From contig CAINMV010000005.1 of assembly GCA_903850915.1 (NCBI GenBank), forward strand, positions 1-64,000: a DNA stretch of 64,000 bases. The letters run 5' to 3'. Positions 9,800 to 18,039 of the stretch are shown here, piece after piece. Within the stretch, counting starts at the first letter, position 1, and each line of letters begins with the position of its first letter. The position numbers and the translations under genes are program-made. This stretch comes from an uncultured Bacteroidota bacterium. GTDB taxonomy: Bacteria; Bacteroidota; Bacteroidia; UKL13-3. Below the pieces are notes generated by a model. It saw only the letters and a program-made list of their open reading frames with translations. It searched no databases and was not told where the DNA came from.

Positions 9800-10891
9800 T
9801 TATTTTAATGTTTTCCTTCTGTTTCGTTCGAAATCCTCAAAAATAAAATCGCCCAAGTTATTTAGGCTACTGTAATACGCTTTCCCATTATTTATTTGAG
9901 TAAATTCCTTTACAAATTGCTGCAAATAAGGGTCCTTTGCAATCATAAAAGTGGTAATTGGAATTTTCAATCTTCTACATTGTGCTGCTATGTTAAGTGT
10001 TTTGTTAATCACTTTCCGATCTAAACCAAAACTGTTTTTATAATATTTGCCATTTTCCTTTAGGCATGTTGGCTTACCATCGGTGATCATAAAAATCTGC
10101 TTATTATTATTTTTTCTGCGTCGCAGAATATCCATAGCTAACTCAAGTCCAGCATAGGTATTGGTGTGGTATGGTCCAACTTCCAAATAGGGCAAGTCCT
10201 TAATTTCTATTTGCCAAGCGTCATTTCCAAACACAACAATATCAAGCGTATCTTTCTTGTATTTTGTGGTTATTAACTCCGCAAGTGCCATTGCAACTTT
10301 TTTGGCTGGTGTAATTCGATCTTCTCCATATAATATCATACTATGAGAAATATCAATCATCATAACCGTACTAGTTTGGGATTTGTGCTCTCGCTCTTGA
10401 ACTACAAGATCTTCTTCTGTCATTTGAAAATCCTCAATTCCATGATTAATATGGGCATTTCGAAATGAATCCGTATAGTTAATATTTTCGATTCCATCAC
10501 CAAAACGAAAAGCCCTGAGGTCGCTGCTGTACTCATCTCCAATACCATTAAAAGGGGTTTTATGATTGCCATTGTCGGTTTTCTTCATCTTCCCAAAGAT
10601 TTCCTCTAAGCTTCGTTTACGTATAACCTGTTCGGTTTTTCCTGTAATTTGAAAGCTTCCATCTTCGGTTCGGTCTTCGATAACCCCCTTTTGTTTTAAA
10701 TCTTCAATAAAATCACCCATACCATACGAATTATTGGTAAGTTCGTATTCACGATCGAGTTGATTTAACCATTCTATCGCTTCATTAGCATTCCCATTGG
10801 TGTAATTAAGCAATTGAAGAAATAAATCCATCAAGTTTTCGTATGTGGACTTATCTGGCTTAAAATATTTAGAGAACTGAAATCCGCTCAT
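9800..10891 (-). CDS. VWA domain-containing protein
   Basis: A 363-residue cytoplasmic protein with no signal peptide. The N-terminal 170 residues are helical and charged. The C-terminal half is a von Willebrand factor A domain with an intact metal site: DISHS at 180-184, a Thr in HTNTYAGLELA near 247, and MITDGKPT further on. Bacterial proteins of this layout (CoxE-like) often work with a MoxR-type AAA ATPase as a metal-loading or chaperone pair, but no MoxR gene is in the window. The gene has its own -7 element and ends convergently with a small gene at 9798. Exact role unknown. Confidence 0.82.
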   Translation of the reverse strand: MSGFQFSKYFKPDKSTYENLMDLFLQLLNYTNGNANEAIEWLNQLDREYELTNNSYGMGDFIEDLKQKGVIEDRTEDGSFQITGKTEQVIRKRSLEEIFGKMKKTDNGNHKTPFNGIGDEYSSDLRAFRFGDGIENINYTDSFRNAHINHGIEDFQMTEEDLVVQEREHKSQTSTVMMIDISHSMILYGEDRITPAKKVAMALAELITTKYKKDTLDIVVFGNDAWQIEIKDLPYLEVGPYHTNTYAGLELAMDILRRRKNNNKQIFMITDGKPTCLKENGKYYKNSFGLDRKVINKTLNIAAQCRRLKIPITTFMIAKDPYLQQFVKEFTQINNGKAYYSSLNNLGDFIFEDFERNRRKTLK

Positions 10892-10942
10892 TGTTTATAA
10901 TAACTTGTCGTTAAAGATGCTATTTAAGTTGAAAAATCTTGA

Positions 10943-10950
10943 CAAATTTA
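10943..10950 (-). promoter_or_regulatory. -7 promoter element of the VWA gene
   Basis: TAAATTTG on the minus strand matches TAnnTTTG. It lies between the rdgB stop codon and the VWA ATG at 10891, suggesting that the VWA gene can be transcribed apart from rdgB. Confidence 0.45.
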
Positions 10951-10952
10951 CG

Positions 10953-11546
10953 TTATTGTTGTTGTAAATAGTTAAACAATTCTTTAACCGCTATGGCTCG
11001 ATGTGATATTATATTTTTCTCAGCTGCATCCATTTCAGCAAATGTAATGTTAAACCCATCAGGCTTAAAAATAGGATCGTAACCAAAGCCTTTTTCACCA
11101 TGCCTTTCATTGGTAATTTGGCCAGTAATAATACCATTAAAATATGAGGTTAAGCCTTTCCCATCTATATAACATATGACAGTTCTAAAGCGTGCATTAC
11201 GATTTTCCTTTAGTAGTAATTCAGTCAATAATTTATCCATGTTCTTATCATGATTACCATGTTCTCCAGCATATCGAGCGCTATATACGCCAGGTGCATT
11301 ATTCAAAATCTCCACCTCCAGCCCACTATCATCACTAAAACATGGCAACTTAAATTGATCGAAGATGGCCTTAGCCTTCAAATAGGCGTTGCCTTCAAAG
11401 GTTGATTCGGTCTCCTCAACATCATCGTTAAAACCAATATCTTGCATACTCATTAATTGAAAAGAATCACCCAGAATAGATTTAACCTCTTCTAATTTAT
11501 GTTGATTATTGGTGGCAAAAACAAGCTTAACTTTAGAGTCAGACAT
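10953..11546 (-). CDS. rdgB: Non-canonical purine NTP pyrophosphatase (RdgB/HAM1)
   Basis: A 197-residue enzyme of the HAM1 family that hydrolyses dITP, dXTP and ITP to monophosphates, keeping deaminated purines out of DNA. The substrate loop FATNNQHKLEEV is at the N terminus, followed by the catalytic SDDSGLEVE, APGVYSARYAG, FGYDPIF and the closing HRAIA. Length is typical. It lies 13 bases downstream of a nuclease-domain gene (11560-12009), so the two are probably one operon. Confidence 0.95.
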   Translation of the reverse strand: MSDSKVKLVFATNNQHKLEEVKSILGDSFQLMSMQDIGFNDDVEETESTFEGNAYLKAKAIFDQFKLPCFSDDSGLEVEILNNAPGVYSARYAGEHGNHDKNMDKLLTELLLKENRNARFRTVICYIDGKGLTSYFNGIITGQITNERHGEKGFGYDPIFKPDGFNITFAEMDAAEKNIISHRAIAVKELFNYLQQQ

Positions 11547-11559
11547 TTATTTTGTGTTT

Positions 11560-12009
11560 TTAGGATTTTAAAATTAATTTTTCATTAAAAGAGTAGGCAC
11601 AATTTGCAAAATCTATTTGCGCATAAAAATGTTGAAGGCCATTTGTAACCATTAAATTAGGCACTTTTAATGTAATATTATAACGAGCAACCTGATCAAA
11701 AACCTTTTGGGAAATGGCTATTTGTGTTGATTTGCACTCTATTATAAGAATAGGTTTGAAATCATGATCAAAAACCAAAACGTCGCATCGATGTTGCATT
11801 TCATTCCATTTAAGCATATATTCCACTGCGATTCTACTCATAGAAATATGATGTTCTTCCATCAAAAATTGGACAACATGTTGCCTCACCCACTCTTCTG
11901 GTGTTAGCGTCACAAACTTTTTTCGGATAATGTCGAAAACTAAGGTTTTGTGTTCTGATGTTTGTGTGCGAAATTCGTAGTTTGGAAAATTAAGTTTCGG
12001 AAGATTCAC
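11560..12009 (-). CDS. Stand-alone type I restriction HsdR N-terminal-like nuclease domain
   Basis: A 149-residue protein matching the HSDR_N_2 type of domain. The helical opening TPEEWVRQHVVQFL leads to a PD-(D/E)xK core: RCDVLVFD supplies the Asp and IIECKS the Glu and Lys, followed by ISQKVFDQVARY. All catalytic positions appear intact, but there is no helicase motor and no HsdM or HsdS gene nearby. The start appears to be GTG at 12009, because the next methionine would remove a third of the domain. Similar single-domain proteins are common in Bacteroidota, mostly uncharacterised. It is divergent from holA and heads an operon with rdgB. Confidence 0.8.
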   Translation of the reverse strand: MNLPKLNFPNYEFRTQTSEHKTLVFDIIRKKFVTLTPEEWVRQHVVQFLMEEHHISMSRIAVEYMLKWNEMQHRCDVLVFDHDFKPILIIECKSTQIAISQKVFDQVARYNITLKVPNLMVTNGLQHFYAQIDFANCAYSFNEKLILKS

Positions 12010-12036
12010 CTTTCAAATTAAGTTAAATTTTAACAT

Positions 12037-13059
12037 ATGGCTAAATCAGTTAAGGAATTAAGTTCAGACGAGATAATACGAAGGATAAAGAGCAAGGATG
12101 TATCTCCTGTATATTTTTTGCATGGCGAAGAGCCTTATTATATTGACGAAATTAGCAATGTCTTAGAACACAACTTTCTGGATGAATCCGAAAAGGCCTT
12201 TAACCAAACAGTTTTATATGGTAAAGATGCCGACGTTTTCTCTATTATAAATGCTGCGCGTCGATATCCAATGATGTCGGAAAAACAATTGGTTTTAGTA
12301 AAGGAAGCGCAAAACCTTAAAGAAATAGAGAAGCTTTTAGGCTACCTCGAAAACCCTTTATCATCAACTGTATTGGTGCTTTGCTATAAATACAAAAAAA
12401 TGGATGGCAGAAGCAAAATGTTGAAATTGGCGAAAGAAAATTTCATGGTTTTTGAAAGCGCACCTATACCCGATTATAAACTTCAAGCATGGATAGAAAA
12501 CTATTGCAAAGGCAAAAAAATTGCAATACAACCAATAGCCACTAGCATGCTCTCTGAATTTTTAGGCAACGATTTAAGTAAAATTGTCAATGAAATTGAG
12601 AAACTGTTGCTAAATATTAAAGACCATAATGAAATTACAGCCCAGCAAATAGAGAAATATGTCGGAATTAGCAAAGATTTTAACACTTTTGAATTGCAAA
12701 ATGCCATTGGTTCTGGAAATTATTTTAAAGCTCAAAAAATAGTTCAATATTTTTCATTTAAGCCCAAGGAAAACTCCATCATTCCCGTTTTGTCGTCTTT
12801 GTATAATTTCTTTGGTAAGCTTATTGCGGTGCATTATAGCAAGGACTATTCCGATAATGGCGTTGCCGCCATAGCTGGTGTTCATCCATTTATTGCAAAA
12901 GAATATGTAAGAGCCTGCAGCACTTATCCATTGGAGCGCTGTGTTAGAATTATAGGATATATACACGACTTCGATTTGAAAAGCAAAGGCATTGGAAGTA
13001 CCGATACATCAGATGCTTCATTACTAAAAGAGCTTGTTTTTATGATAATGAAAATGTAA
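12037..13059 (+). CDS. holA: DNA polymerase III subunit delta
   Basis: A 340-residue clamp-loader subunit that opens the beta sliding clamp. The opening shows the family start with IIRRIKSKDVSPVYFLHGEEPYYID, followed by a degenerate AAA+ core (no Walker A, as expected for delta), a second domain with LLSEFLGNDLSKIVNEIEKL-type residues and the C-terminal collar helices. Twenty-seven bases separate it from the divergent nuclease gene. The NlpC/P60 lipoprotein gene starts nine bases after its stop, suggesting co-transcription. Confidence 0.93.
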   Translation: MAKSVKELSSDEIIRRIKSKDVSPVYFLHGEEPYYIDEISNVLEHNFLDESEKAFNQTVLYGKDADVFSIINAARRYPMMSEKQLVLVKEAQNLKEIEKLLGYLENPLSSTVLVLCYKYKKMDGRSKMLKLAKENFMVFESAPIPDYKLQAWIENYCKGKKIAIQPIATSMLSEFLGNDLSKIVNEIEKLLLNIKDHNEITAQQIEKYVGISKDFNTFELQNAIGSGNYFKAQKIVQYFSFKPKENSIIPVLSSLYNFFGKLIAVHYSKDYSDNGVAAIAGVHPFIAKEYVRACSTYPLERCVRIIGYIHDFDLKSKGIGSTDTSDASLLKELVFMIMKM

Positions 13060-13068
13060 TTTTAATTT

Positions 13069-13638
13069 ATGTCACATAAAAACCTACTCACCATATTATT
13101 AATGCTGCTATCCTTGGTGGCATGTGCGCAAAATAAAAACACAACAAAAAGAAAATCAAATTCCACCACAAAAAAGTCGACTTCAGTTGTAAAAGTCAAG
13201 CCAGATATACGGAATAAGGATAGCGACACAAGTTTACTTAGAAATAAAGCGGACAGTTTAATTGCCTTTTCTAAAATATTTTTAGGAATTAAATACAAGT
13301 ATGGAGGCCAAGATATAAGTGGATTTGACTGTGCGGGCTTTGTTTGTTATGTTTATTCACATTTCGATGTAAAACTTCCACGAACAGCTGATGCCCAAGC
13401 ATTACTTGGAAAAGAAGAAACTCGATTATCGTTAAGGGCTGGGGATTTAGTTTATTTTAAAGGAAGAGATATTCGCAACAATTCCATTGGACATGTTGGC
13501 ATTGTAATAGATAATAATCTCGGTGCCATTCAATTTATAAGTGCCACCGTTACTGCCGGAATTCATATCGACGATATTGATGGACCCTATTGGAAAGAGC
13601 GATTTGTAAAAGGAAAGCGAATTTTACTAGCAAAGTAG
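13069..13638 (+). CDS. NlpC/P60 (C40) peptidoglycan peptidase lipoprotein
   Basis: A 189-residue secreted cell-wall hydrolase. The signal ends LLSLVAC, giving Cys19 as the lipidated residue. A basic, Ser/Thr/Lys-rich linker follows (residues 20-50). The peptidase domain contains the nucleophile Cys88 in GFDCAGFV and the catalytic His142 in IGHVGIV, with RAGDLVYF between them. C40 enzymes cut stem peptides, commonly at D-Glu-mDAP bonds. It is downstream of holA and convergent with iscX, with 46 bases between the two stop codons. Confidence 0.9.
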   Translation: MSHKNLLTILLMLLSLVACAQNKNTTKRKSNSTTKKSTSVVKVKPDIRNKDSDTSLLRNKADSLIAFSKIFLGIKYKYGGQDISGFDCAGFVCYVYSHFDVKLPRTADAQALLGKEETRLSLRAGDLVYFKGRDIRNNSIGHVGIVIDNNLGAIQFISATVTAGIHIDDIDGPYWKERFVKGKRILLAK

Positions 13639-13684
13639 AATGGATATCTCTAGAAAGAATTCCAATTACTGCTTCAAAATAATT

Positions 13685-13927
13685 CTACTTTTGATTGTCG
13701 CGCCACTCGTAAACCCATGCCGATTGGATCATTTCTAGATGACCTTCATTGCATTGCTCCGGCGTCCCTTTAAATGCAGGTATTTCGAGCACCCATTGCA
13801 TTAAATCGGTGAATCGAATTCTATATATAGAGCCTTCATTAAATTCGACTCCAAACTTTTCGTACAAAGCCATTGCAATGTCTTCGTGGTCGGCCCAATA
13901 AATGGGTAATTGAAAATTATTTGCCAT
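13685..13927 (-). CDS. iscX: Fe-S cluster assembly protein IscX
   Basis: An 80-residue acidic protein of the IscX (YfhJ) family. It keeps the pattern IYWADHEDIAMALYEKF, IRFTDLMQWVLEIPAF, then CNEGHLEMIQSAWVYEW, close to the layout of the enteric protein. IscX binds the cysteine desulfurase and iron, tuning the rate of cluster assembly. It lies 30 bases after a 2Fe-2S ferredoxin gene on the same strand, the same pairing as at the end of isc operons elsewhere; the rest of the isc set is not in the window. Confidence 0.9.
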   Translation of the reverse strand: MANNFQLPIYWADHEDIAMALYEKFGVEFNEGSIYRIRFTDLMQWVLEIPAFKGTPEQCNEGHLEMIQSAWVYEWRDNQK

Positions 13928-13957
13928 TAAAAAGATTGATTAAGATGATTGAAAAAA

Positions 13958-14287
13958 TCAATGTCCGTTGAGTGCTGATTGATCTGGAACAATGACAATA
14001 ACATCGGAATCGGAATCGAGTACGCATTGGCATGCTAGCCTTGAATTGATTTTTGGGTTAATAGCACGATCAATAAAATCCTCTTCCCTATCGGAAATTT
14101 CACGGAATGAATCCATGCCTTGTGAAATATAAACATGACAAGTGCTGCAACCACATACACCGCCACAATTATGATGTAAACCAATATCTTCATCCATAGC
14201 AATATCTAGCACACTCTCTCCTTTTACTATTTGGTAAGTTTTTGGTGAAATACTTTTATCTTCAAACTGAAATACAATAGAGGCCAT
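13958..14287 (-). CDS. fdx: Adrenodoxin-type 2Fe-2S ferredoxin
   Basis: A 109-residue soluble electron carrier. Cluster ligands follow the vertebrate/ISC ferredoxin spacing: Cys41-x5-Cys47-x2-Cys50 in CGGVCGCSTC, and Cys86 in LACQC. Pairing with iscX suggests a role in iron-sulfur cluster assembly. A -7 element lies 21 bases upstream of its ATG and a short inverted repeat lies just beyond, so the pair has its own promoter. Extra cysteines (45 and 88) are not expected ligands. Confidence 0.92.
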   Translation of the reverse strand: MASIVFQFEDKSISPKTYQIVKGESVLDIAMDEDIGLHHNCGGVCGCSTCHVYISQGMDSFREISDREEDFIDRAINPKINSRLACQCVLDSDSDVIVIVPDQSALNGH

Positions 14288-14308
14288 TTTTTAATTTATA
14301 ATACAATG

Positions 14309-14316
14309 CAAAGGTA
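14309..14316 (-). promoter_or_regulatory. -7 promoter element of fdx-iscX
   Basis: TACCTTTG on the minus strand matches TAnnTTTG, 21 bases before the ferredoxin ATG. Confidence 0.5.
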
Positions 14317-14318
14317 AG

Positions 14319-14336
14319 TTAAACATGTGTGTTTAA
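14319..14336. repeat. Inverted repeat upstream of the fdx promoter
   Basis: TTAAAC and GTTTAA flank a six-base spacer, just upstream of the -7 element and close to the region where a -33 box would lie. It could be an operator or a chance AT-rich palindrome; no T run follows it on the minus strand, so it is not a good terminator for the BNR gene. Confidence 0.3.
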
Positions 14337-14343
14337 AGAAGTT

Positions 14344-16488
14344 CTATTTGATTTTTTTTAACTCGTATTCAAAAGCTCCTCGTCCCATAGTGGCCACACG
14401 AATGATATTTGATGATGGTAAAACCTCAACATCTGTAATCCTACATGAAGGCAATTTGGTCGATTTTTTAGGTATTACTTCGTTAAATTGTCTCCAAGTA
14501 TATGAACCAAAATAACCTTTTGAACCTATCCAAAGGCCACGATCACATGCTGCTAACACATCCTTTGAATTTATGAATACCAACGAATTAATAGCACCCG
14601 CCTCCATAGGCATAGTATTTGAAGTGAAATTTAAACCGGAATTTTCCGAAAAAAACACCTCGCCAGAAACGGTTCCAACACAAATATTACTTGAATTTTC
14701 AGGGTTTATGGCAATATCAGATAAGAACCCACCATAAGCTTGTTTATTGTATTCTGTCCATGAAAGTCCCGCATCCATGGATTTGAAAATCTGGAAGTGA
14801 TAATACGCTCCTTGCTGTTGCGTTGCGGTATATATTACATTCGAATTGTTGGATGCAATTCGGGGTTGTAAAAAGGACTTATCTCCTTGTGGATGCAATA
14901 AAACAACTGTATCAGATGGACTATTATAATTATAGTTCACTCGGTGAAGCTGCGTTCCATTGGTATAAAAAAAATATTTTTGATTGGGAACAAAAGTAAA
15001 AAAGTCACCATAATAAATTTGACTTTGATTAACCACACCGTTGCTATCGAAAGTATATAATATAGCATTTGAGGGTCCTGCTGATCCATCAAGGAAAGCA
15101 CTGTCGTTCATCTCAAAAACCGTAGACTCATTACCAAATAAATCATAAAAAATGTACCCATTCCATTTCGAATTTACCCATCTGCAGGAATTATCCCAAT
15201 TTGCAAACCCATAATTATAGCGTGAGGAACTAGATATATTGGTGACTCTACCAATTTCCAGCCCTTTCGATATATTTTCAATAGAATATTTTTTGCTGTC
15301 TGTATTGAATGTAAGTAACGACACGCCTCCATCATTAGCAACGATAATATTTTTGCTATTCGGGTAATATGCAATTGCCCTAATGTCGCTATGCATCTCA
15401 TTATCAATATGTTGAAACTTATCTTCAATAGAAACGTAAAGGGTCACTGAAGCTGCACTAAAAAAATCGGCAGACGAATTCGATATTTCAAAAGCACAAC
15501 AGCTTCCAGCATTATGCCATTGTTGGAAGGACTCTTTGGGTTGCAATTGATAATTATAATTCAATTGATATACGCTATTCGCACGTACAGAAGACTTACA
15601 AATCCATATGCTCGATGATTTAGATGGGTCGAAACATGTTTTGTAGAAACATCCTACTTCATTTAATTCCTCAAGGTTGCTGAGGATGGGAGTCCATGTA
15701 TCCCCTAAATCAAAACTTTCAAAAAAATGTGACGCATCATTCGCTTTTGCGTTACAAGTAAGTAGAAGATGATCTTGATTTCCTGGATCAGCGTCCATGT
15801 CCTGATAGAAGAAATCTGGATAGGTTGCCTTTAAATACCAATCATAGCCACCATTTAAGGAACGATAAAAATAGGTGTTGTATCTAACGGAACTTTCTTC
15901 TTCTACAACAACCAAAATAATCGCATTGCCATCTTTCGAATATGACAATTTGCAAACACATTTTGTTTTTTCATCCCAAAAAGTTCGGTTGTCTTTTATG
16001 TTTTCGCCATCGTGAAACCTTTGATTGGTGATTAATTTCCATTTTACATTGTTGTCTTTTGTTATAGTACCGGTAAAAATACCTTGACCTTTAGGTAAGC
16101 CAAAGAGATCTCGATTACGGGATTGACGTAATTTAGGAAGACCAGTACCCATTATTATTTTATTTCTGTATTTTGGATGAATTGAAAAATCACCAATAGA
16201 GGTTTCAGGTAAAAAATCGGTATTTAACAATACCCAATCTTTTCCTATGCCACTTGGCGAAAGCCAAAGTCCGGAGCTAATTCCAGTGGCGAAGAGTCTT
16301 TTATTTTTATTACCATCATAATTTGGCTCGAATTTAACATCCCAAATAGCGCCAATGCCATAAGGATATAAATCTCCCGGATTCGGTTCAAATATATCTG
16401 AAGGGTTTTTAATTCCAATCTGCTTCCAATTTTGCGAATGGATTGCACATGAAATTAAAAGAAATAAAGTAAGTAAACTAAGCCGCAT
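14344..16488 (-). CDS. Secreted BNR/sortilin-like repeat protein
   Basis: A 714-residue protein with a Sec signal peptide (MRLSLLTLFLLISCAIHSQ). The mature part contains several Asp-box-like BNR repeats, for example SLNGGYDWYL, SFDLGDTWTPI, SMDAGLSWTEY and SENSGLNFT, as in sortilin/VPS10 and sialidase-type beta-propellers. None of the arginine-triad context of a real sialidase is apparent. No T9SS C-terminal domain is present; the end (MGRGAFEYELKK) is just the last propeller strand. The ATG overlaps the preceding membrane protein gene by 11 bases, so expression is probably coupled. Likely periplasmic or surface; ligand unknown. Confidence 0.78.
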   Translation of the reverse strand: MRLSLLTLFLLISCAIHSQNWKQIGIKNPSDIFEPNPGDLYPYGIGAIWDVKFEPNYDGNKNKRLFATGISSGLWLSPSGIGKDWVLLNTDFLPETSIGDFSIHPKYRNKIIMGTGLPKLRQSRNRDLFGLPKGQGIFTGTITKDNNVKWKLITNQRFHDGENIKDNRTFWDEKTKCVCKLSYSKDGNAIILVVVEEESSVRYNTYFYRSLNGGYDWYLKATYPDFFYQDMDADPGNQDHLLLTCNAKANDASHFFESFDLGDTWTPILSNLEELNEVGCFYKTCFDPSKSSSIWICKSSVRANSVYQLNYNYQLQPKESFQQWHNAGSCCAFEISNSSADFFSAASVTLYVSIEDKFQHIDNEMHSDIRAIAYYPNSKNIIVANDGGVSLLTFNTDSKKYSIENISKGLEIGRVTNISSSSRYNYGFANWDNSCRWVNSKWNGYIFYDLFGNESTVFEMNDSAFLDGSAGPSNAILYTFDSNGVVNQSQIYYGDFFTFVPNQKYFFYTNGTQLHRVNYNYNSPSDTVVLLHPQGDKSFLQPRIASNNSNVIYTATQQQGAYYHFQIFKSMDAGLSWTEYNKQAYGGFLSDIAINPENSSNICVGTVSGEVFFSENSGLNFTSNTMPMEAGAINSLVFINSKDVLAACDRGLWIGSKGYFGSYTWRQFNEVIPKKSTKLPSCRITDVEVLPSSNIIRVATMGRGAFEYELKKIK

Positions 16489-17890
16489 CTTGCTTTGAGT
16501 CCTTTAAAATTCGTTTATTAAATAAAACCTGTTTGAACTCTAAATTTCTTTCCATATAAGTGCTCCTTTCCATACAAACACCAACAAAACAAAGATAACA
16601 AAGCAAAGTAAAACCTAATTTCTTTTTGCTAAATAATATCTCATTATTTGAAATTTTTTGAAGAAAGTAGGTCATGAAGAAATACATTATAAAATGTAAT
16701 GGTAAAAAAAAACGAACCTCAATCGCTGTTGGCAAAACCACAGCAATTATAGATAATAACATAAAAACTAATGTTAACGAATAATAGTTCAACCTACGAA
16801 TGGAATAAATTAACCCAAGCACCCCTAAAAAAACGGCACTAAAATTGAACCATTTGAGAAATAAGCTTCTAGAATAAATATTCTCAATTAGATATGCCTT
16901 GGGAGTAGTAATATCCAATCCATTAAAGAAATGTTTGATATAGGTGATGACAATTTTGGGGTGTGCAATCACAAATTCAAAATAAGATGTATAACTCTCA
17001 AAGTCTTTGTTGCCGTTTAATATACTTAATTCTTCACCTATAGAATCTAAATATCTAACTTCCGGAATGGGATATTCATTTCCAATATTAGTTTCATATT
17101 TCTGCATTCGAAGGCCCCAATTTAGTTGCATAAAATATAGATTTTTACCCCCGGTTTCTTTTGAAACCTCAGTAGGCACAAAAAGGGAATGAGAATTGAA
17201 ATTGGCAACATTGATTACATACTGTGGGAACCCTAGCATTAAGAAACCTAAGATGGTTAAGGCAATTAACTTCACCTTGCTTAAGTAATTGGAAGGATTT
17301 AAAAACATAAGAAAAACCAAAAAAGGTATTGCAATAATAAACACGAGCCGCATATTTATAGCCGCATAAAGACACATCCCGGAGATGACAGAATTTAAGA
17401 GTCTTTTTCTTCCTATCAATGCAAACGAACTAAGCAAAAGTACCAGTCCAAAAACATCGGTGAGCGGAATTGTTAAATACTCCCACCATAGTACAAGCAT
17501 TAACAAACCTAAAAGAGCATGACCAAAAGGCAAAATATTTACATTGAAGAAACGTTTATATAACGAAGGTGTACCCCAAACATAAATAATTGAGCTACAC
17601 AAAGCAATGTAAAGCCGACATACAATAACCTCGTTTACTTGATAAAACTGTGCTATTTTATAAGATGGATAGAGAAATAGTGAAAAGAAATAACCTCGTA
17701 GTGGCTCATGAAAACTTAATAAATTAAAACTACCATCCATATCAAAATCATGTGCCAATGCCCAGTATACCCTGCAATCGTATCGAAATAAGGATAAGGG
17801 GTTGATTAGAATTAGGGCAATTAACGTAAAAAGAAAAATCAAACCATTTATAATCTTAAATTGGTTGAAATAGATTGATTTTAAACGCAT
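16478..17890 (-). CDS. Polytopic membrane protein, GT-C glycosyltransferase-like
   Basis: A 470-residue protein with about ten hydrophobic segments. Near the N terminus a loop after the first helix reads SLFRYDCRVYWALA, an acidic/aromatic loop like the catalytic loop of GT-C glycosyltransferases (GT39, GT83). A large extracytoplasmic loop occupies the region with NLYFMQLNWGLRMQ. Family membership is inferred from topology only. I chose the ATG at 17890; longer frames upstream would run through the leader hairpins. The following BNR gene overlaps its end. A complete promoter and then a terminator-like hairpin precede it, suggesting attenuated expression. Confidence 0.65.
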   Translation of the reverse strand: MRLKSIYFNQFKIINGLIFLFTLIALILINPLSLFRYDCRVYWALAHDFDMDGSFNLLSFHEPLRGYFFSLFLYPSYKIAQFYQVNEVIVCRLYIALCSSIIYVWGTPSLYKRFFNVNILPFGHALLGLLMLVLWWEYLTIPLTDVFGLVLLLSSFALIGRKRLLNSVISGMCLYAAINMRLVFIIAIPFLVFLMFLNPSNYLSKVKLIALTILGFLMLGFPQYVINVANFNSHSLFVPTEVSKETGGKNLYFMQLNWGLRMQKYETNIGNEYPIPEVRYLDSIGEELSILNGNKDFESYTSYFEFVIAHPKIVITYIKHFFNGLDITTPKAYLIENIYSRSLFLKWFNFSAVFLGVLGLIYSIRRLNYYSLTLVFMLLSIIAVVLPTAIEVRFFLPLHFIMYFFMTYFLQKISNNEILFSKKKLGFTLLCYLCFVGVCMERSTYMERNLEFKQVLFNKRILKDSKQDAA

Positions 17891-17900
17891 ATAAAACAAA

Positions 17901-17923
17901 AAAGAGGGAACTAGTCCCTCTTT
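17901..17923 (-). terminator. Terminator-like hairpin just before the GT-C-like gene
   Basis: AAAGAGGGA and TCCCTCTTT form a nine-base-pair stem with a five-base loop. On the minus strand the stem runs into a T-rich tract that reaches the ATG at 17890. It lies downstream of a full promoter, so it could be an attenuator or the end of a short RNA. Confidence 0.7.
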
Positions 17924-17948
17924 AATGAATAAAAACTTATGAAAAAAA

Positions 17949-17978
17949 CAGTAGAATCTACTTTCGTAAATTCTGCTG
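17949..17978 (-). repeat. Leader hairpin upstream of the attenuator-like stem
   Basis: CAGTAGAAT and ATTCTGCTG pair over nine positions (one G-T) with a 12-base loop. The hairpin sits at the start of the predicted leader RNA of the GT-C-like gene, close to the likely transcription start near 17975. Confidence 0.4.
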
Positions 17979-18011
17979 CAAATATAGAAATAGAAAATAA
18001 AGAAAAACAAA
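17979..18011 (-). promoter_or_regulatory. Full-consensus promoter (-33 and -7) for the GT-C-like gene
   Basis: On the minus strand TTTG (18011-18008) is followed after 21 bases by TATATTTG (17986-17979). Both boxes and the spacing fit the Bacteroidota housekeeping promoter TTTG-N19-21-TAnnTTTG. It is the only promoter in the window where I found both boxes at proper spacing. Confidence 0.7.
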
Positions 18012-18039
18012 TTAAAATTGTCATTTTTTTAAGATATTA

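Noticed and set aside
11560-12009. A restriction-modification system
   Set aside because: Only an N-terminal nuclease-type domain is present; no HsdM, HsdS or helicase gene lies within several kilobases.
14344-16488. A sialidase
   Set aside because: Asp-box repeats alone do not show the arginine triad and catalytic Tyr/Glu pair; propeller repeats occur in many other secreted proteins.
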